From JAFAFN01 sp963707555 (GTDB lineage Bacteria; Actinomycetota; Acidimicrobiia; Acidimicrobiales; Microtrichaceae), in NCBI GenBank assembly GCA_963707555.1, contig CAVPQM010000021.1:248001-312000 (forward strand): DNA of 64,000 nucleotides, read 5' to 3'. The translations under genes were made by a program, and so were the position numbers. Of this stretch, positions 37,009-43,429 are shown one piece after another (position 1 is the stretch's first letter; each line of letters starts with the position of its first letter). The notes beneath the pieces were generated by a model. It was not told where the DNA came from, did no database searches, and saw only the letters and a list, made by a program, of their open reading frames with translations.

Positions 37009-38469
37009 GTGATCACGCATGGCGAGGATCAGTCGACGACGGAGCCACGCACGGCGTGGTGGCGCCACACGGCGCTCCGCCTCCGCGCCGCGATGGCCTT
37101 CGGTCTGACCGCACTGGTGCTCTCGGTGGCGCTCGCGGGCACGACCTACGCGCTGCTGCGCTCCAGCCTGCTCGACGAGCGTGCGACGGTCGCGCAGCGT
37201 CAGGCCTACACGAACGCCCGGCTGCTGCGCTCCCGGGTCGAACCGCTGCCGCCGAACATGAGCCAGCTGTTGGCCGGCCTGCAGGTCGGACCCGACGGCG
37301 GTGCGCTGCTCGAGATCGACGGCCAATGGTTCTCGAGCTCGGTGGGCCTGACGCCCTCGGAGCTGCCCGAGCAGATCGGTGACAGCGTCGACGGCGGCGA
37401 TGCCGCGGTGCAGCGGTTCCGCCTCGGCGACGAGCCGGTGCTGGGCGTCGGCGTGCCGATCAACGCGGTCGACGCGAGCTACTTCGAGGTCACGTCGCTC
37501 GAAGGGGTCGAGTCGTCCCTCGACCGACTGGCACGGACCTTGGCGACGGCAGCGCTGGTGGCCACCGTCGTCGGCGCCGCCATGGGCGCGGCGCTGAGCT
37601 CGATCGTGCTGCAGCCCCTGCGTCGCTTCGCTGCGGTCGCGACCCGGATCGCCGACGGTGAGACGGGCACTCGACTCGACGCCGCGGGTGACCCCGACCT
37701 GGAACCGCTCGCGGGGTCCTTCAACGAGATGCTCGACGAGCTCGACGAGCGGATCGAGCGCGAGCGTCGATTCGCGTCCGACGTGAGCCACGAGATCCGG
37801 GGTCCGGTCGCGGCGCTCGCCTCGGCGGTGTCGATCGTCGACCGTCGACGCGACCAGCTGCCGCCCGAGGTCGTGCCGGTGGTCGACGCGCTCGACGAGC
37901 AGGTGACCGCCTTCAACCAGCTGGTGCTCGACCTGCTCGAGATCTCGCGGTTCGACGCCCGCACCGCGGCGCTCGAGACCGAGGCGACCGACCTCACCGA
38001 GTTGTGCCACGACCTGGTGCGTGGCCGCGACGAGCAGATCGAGGTGCGCAGCGACCACGACGGGCCCGTCCGTGCCGAGGTCGACCGTCGTCGGCTCGAA
38101 CAGGTGCTGACGAACCTGCTCGACAACGCCGGCCACTACGCCGGAGGTGCCACCGACGTCGTGGTGGGCCTCGGCACCCTCGACGGTTCGGGTGACCCGG
38201 CCGCGATCATCCGCGTCGAGGATCGGGGTCCCGGTGTCGACGACGCCGAGCGCGAGCAGATCTTCCACCGGTTCGGCCGGGGGAGTGCCGCCGACTCTCC
38301 CGGTGCTCCACGGGGCACCGGCCTCGGCCTGGCGTTGAGTGCACAGCACATCACCCTGCACGGCGGCCGGTTGTGGGTCGAGGACCGAGAGGGCGGCGGC
38401 GCCTCGTTCGTCGTCGAGCTGCCACGCACCCGGACCGGACACGACGGCCAGGAAGGGACCACGTCATGA
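37009..38469 (+). CDS. membrane sensor histidine kinase (HAMP, HisKA, HATPase)
   Basis: 486 residues from GTG 37009, three bases after AGGAG. Span 1 (AAMAFGLTALVLSVALAGTT), an external sensor part (about 55-175), span 2 (AALVATVVGAAMGAALSSIV), HAMP linker (LQPLRRFAAVATRIADGETG), phospho-acceptor His261 in SDVSHEIRGPVAAL, and ATP-binding N, G1 and G2 boxes (LTNLLDNAGHY, VEDRGPGVDDAE, GTGLGLALSAQH). No response regulator gene adjoins it. It overlaps a GerMN lipoprotein gene, an arrangement like mtrB-lpqB of mycobacteria. Confidence 0.9.
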   Translation: MITHGEDQSTTEPRTAWWRHTALRLRAAMAFGLTALVLSVALAGTTYALLRSSLLDERATVAQRQAYTNARLLRSRVEPLPPNMSQLLAGLQVGPDGGALLEIDGQWFSSSVGLTPSELPEQIGDSVDGGDAAVQRFRLGDEPVLGVGVPINAVDASYFEVTSLEGVESSLDRLARTLATAALVATVVGAAMGAALSSIVLQPLRRFAAVATRIADGETGTRLDAAGDPDLEPLAGSFNEMLDELDERIERERRFASDVSHEIRGPVAALASAVSIVDRRRDQLPPEVVPVVDALDEQVTAFNQLVLDLLEISRFDARTAALETEATDLTELCHDLVRGRDEQIEVRSDHDGPVRAEVDRRRLEQVLTNLLDNAGHYAGGATDVVVGLGTLDGSGDPAAIIRVEDRGPGVDDAEREQIFHRFGRGSAADSPGAPRGTGLGLALSAQHITLHGGRLWVEDREGGGASFVVELPRTRTGHDGQEGTTS

Positions 38470-39044
38470 CGCATCGTCGTGCCGGGACGCTCGTGGCGCT
38501 CGTCGCCGCTGCACTGCTGGGTGGCTGCGGGGTGCCCGTCGACGAACGCGCGACGCCCGTACCGCCCGAAGAGGTGCCGTACGAGCTGTTGGAGTCGACG
38601 ACCACCACCGGGGTGCCGAACAGCCCGCAGGGCGGCGACACCAGCATCTGCCTGACCCTCGACAGCACCGTGCTCGCCGTGGGGCGCAGTCGCGACGGCT
38701 CGTCGGACCTGGATTCGCTGCTCGGGATCGTCGCCGCCGGTCCGACCGAGGGAGAAGCACGCCTGGGGTTGCGCTCCGCGCTCACCGGCGACGAGCCGGT
38801 GACCGGCGTGCGGCGCTCCGACGGGGGAGCGGCGGTCGAGCTCGGCACCGACTTCGCCGACCTGCCCGCTGACCAGCAGCTGCTCGCCGTCGCGCAGATG
38901 ACCTGCGCGCTGACCGCGCAACCGGGTGTTCGCCAGGTGACGTTCCTGCTCGACGACCGCCAGATCGAGGTGCCGGTCCAGGGTGGCTCGTTGGTCTCCC
39001 GGCCGGTGACCCGGGCGGACTATGCCCGCATCATCGCCAATTGA
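38466..39044 (+). CDS. GerMN-domain lipoprotein (LpqB-like partner of the kinase)
   Basis: 192 residues from ATG 38466, overlapping the kinase stop (ATGA). Signal peptide with lipobox LLGGC (Cys21), a Thr/Pro linker, then a GerMN-like domain (about 60-160): LDSLLGIVAAGPTEGEARLG, then AVELGTDFADLPADQQLLAV and QMTCALTAQPGVRQVTFLLD. GerMN domains occur in LpqB, which modulates the MtrB kinase, and in spore germination proteins. Here it is much shorter than LpqB and lacks the beta-propeller. A role as kinase modulator is inferred from coupling. Confidence 0.78.
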   Translation: MTHRRAGTLVALVAAALLGGCGVPVDERATPVPPEEVPYELLESTTTTGVPNSPQGGDTSICLTLDSTVLAVGRSRDGSSDLDSLLGIVAAGPTEGEARLGLRSALTGDEPVTGVRRSDGGAAVELGTDFADLPADQQLLAVAQMTCALTAQPGVRQVTFLLDDRQIEVPVQGGSLVSRPVTRADYARIIAN

Positions 39045-39136
39045 GGGCCGCTCCACCGGCGGCCGCGCCTCCCCCGTCCGAGGAACGGGTGCCGCTTCGT
39101 GACCGCATTTCAGTCACCCGTCGATACGCTCGCGAC

Positions 39137-39607
39137 ATGCACTCGAACCCACTTCGGCGTCTCGCCGTGTCACTCGCCCTCGTCGGACCGCTCGCGCTGT
39201 CGGCGGTCGCCTGCAGCAGCAGCGACTCCGAGGGTGCGTCCAAGGACACCACCTCGACCACCGTGGCGACCACGACCTCGGAATCCGTGCCCGAGGGGGA
39301 CGTCGTGACCGCGTCCGGTCCGATCGACCTCGCCGTCGGAGAGACCGCCACCATCCGTCTCGCCGCCAACCCGACCACGGGCTACCAGTGGGAGCCCGCG
39401 GGCGCACCCGACGACGCCGTCATCCGTGTCGTGTCGGACCACTACGAGGCCGAGGCGACCGAGGTCGTCGGCAGCGGCGGCACCCAGGAGATCGTCATCG
39501 AGGGCACCGGTGCCGGCACCACGACCCTCGAGCTGCGCTACGTCCGGCCGTGGGAGGAGGGCGGCACCCCCGCCGAGACGGCCACCTTCGAGATCACGGT
39601 CAGCTGA
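39137..39607 (+). CDS. chagasin-like (I42) protease inhibitor lipoprotein
   Basis: 156 residues from ATG 39137. Lipoprotein signal LSAVAC (Cys26), then a Ser/Thr-rich linker and a chagasin-type immunoglobulin-like domain. The three inhibitory loops are visible: NPTTGYQW (about residue 78), VGSGGTQEI and RPWEEGG. I42 proteins block papain-like cysteine proteases. Here it would be on the outer face of the membrane. It follows the GerMN lipoprotein by about 90 bp. Its stop codon is in a small duplication. Confidence 0.88.
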   Translation: MHSNPLRRLAVSLALVGPLALSAVACSSSDSEGASKDTTSTTVATTTSESVPEGDVVTASGPIDLAVGETATIRLAANPTTGYQWEPAGAPDDAVIRVVSDHYEAEATEVVGSGGTQEIVIEGTGAGTTTLELRYVRPWEEGGTPAETATFEITVS

Positions 39608-39622
39608 GCCACCGTCAGCTGA
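39599..39622 (+). repeat. short direct repeat that duplicates a stop codon
   Basis: GTCAGCTGA occurs at 39599-39607, where the TGA ends the chagasin-like gene, and again at 39614-39622, a period of 15 bp. The layout matches the larger stop-spanning duplications at 10790 and 14882. Confidence 0.85.
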
Positions 39623-39667
39623 TCGCCGTCCGCTGTCCGCCAGCGGGGTGACGGGGCAGCGTCGCGG

Positions 39668-39713
39668 GGTGGGGACAACCCCACCCCGCTGACGCCGGGG
39701 TGCATCATGGGCG
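39668..39713. promoter_or_regulatory. shared promoter element, copy 1 (upstream of the two-component system)
   Basis: Contains the inverted repeat GGTGGGG-ACAA-CCCCACC (extending to an 11-bp perfect stem, 39664-39689), then CTGACGCCGGG and CATGGGCG. It aligns without gaps to 42507-42552 over 46 positions with 35 identities. It lies 29 bp before the start of the sensor kinase gene. The same spacing at two promoters argues for a regulator site instead of a terminator, though the hairpin could also end the chagasin transcript. Confidence 0.7.
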
Positions 39714-39742
39714 GGCACGACCGGGCTGTTTAGCCTGACCGG

Positions 39743-41002
39743 GTGACGACCTCGCTGCTGCGACCATGGACCCAGGTGACCACCTGGTGGAGCCTCGTCC
39801 ACGTGCTGACCGGACTCGTCGTCGGCTACGTGACGACGGTGGTCATCGCGGTCGCGGTGATCGTCTCGGTGTCGACGATCGTCATCGTGCCGATCGCGAT
39901 GATCGGCGTGTATCTGACCTTCGTCATCGGGCGCTGGTTGGCGCAGCTCGAACGGTCGCGCTTCGCCGCCTTCGAGGACGTCGACCTCACCGACACCACA
40001 GCGCTGCTCGCCGGACGCTCATGGTGGACCCGCTACTCGAAGCGGATGCGCTCGGCCGCGAGGTGGCGGGAGCTGCTCTACCTGCTGCTCCGCCTGCCGG
40101 TCTCGGTGGTGCAGGTCTTCGTGCTGACCCTCGTGTGGTCCGGTTCGGTGGCGCTCGCCTTCCTGCCGTTCTACGTCGGCCGTCTCCCCGACCGACGAGC
40201 GGAGCTGGCCGGGTTCACCATCGAGTCCGGCGCACCGGCCCTGCTCGCGTGCGTGGTGGGCATCGCGGCGTTCGTGCAGCTCGCGCCCTGGGTGACCGTC
40301 GGACTCGGCCAGCTCGACGTCGCCTTCGGTCGCTCGTTGCTCGCCCATGGCTCGAAGACCGAGATCGAGCAGCAGGTCACCCGACTCGAGTCCAGCCGGG
40401 TGGCCGCCGTCGACAGCGCCGAGGCCGAGCGGCGGCGCATCGAACGTGACCTGCACGACGGTGCCCAGCAACGGCTGATCGCTGCAGCGATGGACCTGGG
40501 CGTCGCCAGGGAACGACTCGTGACCGATCCACCGTCGGGCCGGGCGCTCGTCGCGAGCGCCCACGAAGAGGTCAAGTCCGCCCTGCGCGAGCTGCGGGAC
40601 CTGGTTCGTGGCATCCACCCGGTGATCCTCGAGGACCGAGGTCTCGACGCCGCGCTCTCCGCGGTCGTCGCCCGCTCGACGGTCCCGGTCGACCTCGAGG
40701 TCGCGGTCGAGCCGCGCCCCTCGGCCGCGGTCGAGAGCGCCGCCTACTTCATCGTGTGCGAGGCCCTCGCCAACGTGGCCAGGCACTCGGGAGCGAACAC
40801 GGCCTCGGTCACGATCAGCCGACAGGGAGAGGTGCTGCACCTCGAGGTGCGTGACGACGGTCGCGGCGGTGCCGACCCGTCGCACGGCACCGGTCTGCGC
40901 GGCCTCGCGGATCGTGTCGCGTCGCTCGGCGGCACCGTGTCGCTCGCCAGCCCGGTCGGAGGTCCGACCCGTCTCATCGTGGAGGTCCCGTGCGGATCGT
41001 GA
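39743..41002 (+). CDS. NarL-type sensor histidine kinase (HisKA_3)
   Basis: 419 residues from GTG 39743. The N-terminal half is a membrane sensor with about four spans (VGYVTTVVIAVAVIVSVSTI, LLYLLLRLPVSVVQVFVLTL, ALLACVVGIAAFVQLAPWVT), like the putative sensor domain common in actinobacterial kinases. Then ERRRIERDLHDGAQQRLIAA with phospho-acceptor His238, and a HATPase (CEALANVARHSGA, VRDDGRGGADPSHGTGLRGL). It overlaps the response regulator gene by 13 bp. Probably senses envelope stress or an amphiphile, as judged from the exporter that follows. Confidence 0.9.
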   Translation: MTTSLLRPWTQVTTWWSLVHVLTGLVVGYVTTVVIAVAVIVSVSTIVIVPIAMIGVYLTFVIGRWLAQLERSRFAAFEDVDLTDTTALLAGRSWWTRYSKRMRSAARWRELLYLLLRLPVSVVQVFVLTLVWSGSVALAFLPFYVGRLPDRRAELAGFTIESGAPALLACVVGIAAFVQLAPWVTVGLGQLDVAFGRSLLAHGSKTEIEQQVTRLESSRVAAVDSAEAERRRIERDLHDGAQQRLIAAAMDLGVARERLVTDPPSGRALVASAHEEVKSALRELRDLVRGIHPVILEDRGLDAALSAVVARSTVPVDLEVAVEPRPSAAVESAAYFIVCEALANVARHSGANTASVTISRQGEVLHLEVRDDGRGGADPSHGTGLRGLADRVASLGGTVSLASPVGGPTRLIVEVPCGS

Positions 41003-41634
41003 TCGCAGAGGACAGCGTGCTCCTGCAGGCCGGCCTCGTCCGTCTGATGTCCGACAGCGGCCACGAGGTGGTCGCCGCGGTCGGCGACGCCGTAGCGCTC
41101 GTCGACGCCGTCGAGCTCCACCGGCCCGAGCTGGCCGTGGTCGACGTGCGCATGCCACCGACCCACACCGACGACGGGCTGCGCGCCGCGCTGAACATCC
41201 GCGAGCGGTGGCCCGACGTGGCGATCCTGGTGCTGTCGCAGTACGTCGAGGAGCAGTACGCGACCGAGCTCATCGCCGGCGAGTCCGGCAGCATCGGCTA
41301 CCTGCTCAAGGACCGCATCGCGGACGTCACCGAGTTCCTCGACGCCGTGCGTCGAGTGGGTGGCGGGGGCACCGTGCTCGACCCCGAGGTCGTCGCCCAG
41401 ATCCTCGCGAGGTCCCGCCGCCAGGACCCGATCGCCCGCCTCTCACCTCGGGAGCGTGAGGTGCTCGCCCTCATGGGTGAGGGCCGCAGCAACTCCGCCA
41501 TCGCCGCGGCGCTCGTGGTGAGCGACGGCGCGGTCGAGAAGCACGTGAGCAACATCTTCACCAAGCTCGATCTCCCGATCGCCGCCAACGACCACCGTCG
41601 TGTGCTCGCCGTGCTCAGGTGGTTGGAATCGTGA
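40990..41634 (+). CDS. NarL/FixJ-family response regulator (LuxR HTH)
   Basis: 214 residues from GTG 40990. Receiver domain with acidic pocket (IAEDS), phospho-acceptor Asp52 in VVDVRMPP and the late Lys in GYLLKDR. C-terminal LuxR HTH (LSPREREVLALMGEGRSNSA, VEKHVSNIFTKLDLP). It is the cognate partner of the overlapping kinase and the natural candidate to bind the shared 46-nt element upstream of its own operon and of the exporter operon. Confidence 0.93.
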   Translation: MRIVIAEDSVLLQAGLVRLMSDSGHEVVAAVGDAVALVDAVELHRPELAVVDVRMPPTHTDDGLRAALNIRERWPDVAILVLSQYVEEQYATELIAGESGSIGYLLKDRIADVTEFLDAVRRVGGGGTVLDPEVVAQILARSRRQDPIARLSPREREVLALMGEGRSNSAIAAALVVSDGAVEKHVSNIFTKLDLPIAANDHRRVLAVLRWLES

Positions 41635-42472
41635 GCAGCGCCGGCACGCGACCCCGCTCGCGACGCCCCGGCTGGACGGGCCGCGGACCACGGATCCGTG
41701 GCGTCGCTTCCGCCCCTGGTGGCGCGTCATCGGCTCGCTGATCGCGGTGGTCATGCTGCTCGCCGGCGTGGCGCGGGTGGTCGGCGTACTCGCCGAGCGC
41801 CAGGACCCCGTCGACCGGACCCTGGACGCCTCCGGGATCGAGACGGTCCAGGTCGAGGTCCCCAACAGCGAGCTCGAGATCGTCGGCGCCGACGTCGACG
41901 ACGTGACGATCACCGGGACCGTGACCAGCGGGATCCGCCGCACCGATCTGCGTGCGGAGCGCAGCGACGGCCGCATCGTGGTCGCCATGGACTGCGGCCG
42001 TCTGGCGTCGTTCCACGACTGCTCGGCCGACGTGCGCCTCGAGGTGCCCCACGGGCTCGCGGTGTCGGTCGACTCGTCCAACACCGAACTGACGCTGCGT
42101 GACCTGACCGGTCCCGTCGACGCCGCGACGACCAACTCGCCGATGCGCGCCGCGGGCCTCGCCGGCCCCGTGCGTCTGCGGGCCACGAACTCGTCGGTCG
42201 AGGCCACCGGGCTGCGCGCCGCGACGGTCGACGTCTCGACCAGCAACGACCACGTCCTCGTCGAGTTCCTCGAGGCACCCGAGTCCGTCGTGGTCCGCTC
42301 GACGAACGCCCGCGCCGCCGTCGTGGTGCCCGACACCCCGGACTTCTACGCGCTGCAGCTGTCGACGACGAACGCGGGGACGAGCGCAGAGGTGCGCTCC
42401 GATCCCGACAGCGATCGCTCGTTGCGGGTCACGACCTCGAACGACGACCTCGTCGTCCGCTACCCGGACTGA
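41631..42472 (+). CDS. membrane-anchored DUF4097-like beta-strand repeat protein (probable frameshift)
   Basis: About 280 residues. GTG at 41631 overlaps the regulator stop (GTGA) and gives VSSAGTRPRSRRPG; one missing base near 41675 leads to LDGPRTTDPWRRFRPWWRV and the main frame. A single span (VIGSLIAVVMLLAGVARVVG) is followed by regular beta-strand repeats (VQVEVPNSELEIVGADVDDV, VDSSNTELTLRDLTG, LRATNSSVEATGLRAA, RSTNARAAVVVPDT). This is the DUF4097 or putative-adhesin type right-handed beta-solenoid often found beside two-component and ABC genes. Role unknown, perhaps signal detection outside the membrane. Confidence 0.72.
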
Positions 42473-42506
42473 GCGTCCGATCGGCTCGGGGTGTCCACCG
42501 ATGACA

Positions 42507-42552
42507 GGTGGGGCTGTCCCCACCCCCTTGACGCCGGGCCCCTCCATGGGCG
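42507..42552. promoter_or_regulatory. shared promoter element, copy 2 (upstream of the MacB/FtsX exporter)
   Basis: GGTGGGG-CTGT-CCCCACC, then TTGACGCCGGG and CATGGGCG, in the same order and spacing as copy 1 at 39668. Differences fall mainly in the loop and in six bases before CATGGGCG. It lies 52 bp before the ATPase start. TTGACG could be a -35, but no good -10 lies 17 bp on. Confidence 0.7.
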
Positions 42553-42604
42553 CGCCCCGGCCCCTTCCGTACCGTCGACACAGAGCACTTCGAGGAGAGA
42601 GCAC

Positions 42605-43381
42605 ATGACCATCACCGACACCACCGCCGATCGAGACCCGGGCGCCGCACCGAACGGCGAGGTCGCCGCCCGGGCGATCGACGCGGTCAAGGTCTACGGC
42701 CAGGGCGGCACCGAGGTGAGGGCGCTCGACGGCGTCACCGTCGAGTTCCCCGCTCGTCGCTTCACCGCCATCATGGGTCCGTCGGGCTCCGGCAAGTCCA
42801 CGCTGATGCACTGCGTCGCCGGGCTGGACACCCTGACCTCGGGACGCATCTTCGTCGGGGACGTCGACCTGGGCGGCCTCAGCGACCGCCAGCTGACGCT
42901 GCTGCGGCGCCAGCGGATCGGGTTCGTGTTCCAGGCGTTCAACCTGATCCCGACGCTCACCGCCCGGGAGAACATCGTGCTGCCGCTGACCCTCGGCGGG
43001 CAGACGCCCGACGAGGAGTGGGTCGACCGGGTGATCTCGACGGTCGGCCTGGGCGACCGGCTCGGCCACCGCCCCTCGGAGCTCTCCGGTGGCCAGCAGC
43101 AGCGGGTCGCCGTCGCACGCGCGCTCGCCAGTCGCCCCGAGGTGATCTTCGCCGATGAGCCCACCGGCAACCTGGACTCACGCTCCGGTGCCGAGGTCCT
43201 CTCGTTCCTGCGGTCCGCGGTGCGCGACCAGGGTCAGAGCATCGTGATGGTCACCCACGACCCCGTCGCGGCGGCCCACGCCGACTCGGTGCTGTTCCTG
43301 GCCGACGGTCGCATCGTCGACCGCATCGACGCGCCCACCGCCCAGCTCGTCCTCGACCGGATGAAGTCCTTCGGCTCCTGA
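42605..43381 (+). CDS. MacB/LolD-type ABC transporter ATP-binding protein
   Basis: 258 residues from ATG 42605 after GAGGAGAGAG. Walker A IMGPSGSGKSTLMHCVAGLD, Q-loop FVFQAFNLIPTLTARENI, signature LSGGQQQRVAVARALASRPE, Walker B VIFADEPTGNLD, H-loop MVTHDP. The DEPTGNLDSR form and the partner gene identify a MacB/FtsE-type ATPase that drives mechanotransmission and not classical import. Forms an operon with the FtsX-family permease 48 bp on. Confidence 0.93.
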   Translation: MTITDTTADRDPGAAPNGEVAARAIDAVKVYGQGGTEVRALDGVTVEFPARRFTAIMGPSGSGKSTLMHCVAGLDTLTSGRIFVGDVDLGGLSDRQLTLLRRQRIGFVFQAFNLIPTLTARENIVLPLTLGGQTPDEEWVDRVISTVGLGDRLGHRPSELSGGQQQRVAVARALASRPEVIFADEPTGNLDSRSGAEVLSFLRSAVRDQGQSIVMVTHDPVAAAHADSVLFLADGRIVDRIDAPTAQLVLDRMKSFGS

Positions 43382-43429
43382 GCCGGAGTCCCGACCGTTC
43401 CCGGCCAGACCGTTCCAGGAGACACGACC

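Noticed and set aside
39664..39689. Hairpin as only a terminator for the chagasin-like gene
   Set aside because: The same arms recur with the same flanks at 42507, where the upstream gene differs, so a regulatory role is more likely, although termination is not excluded.
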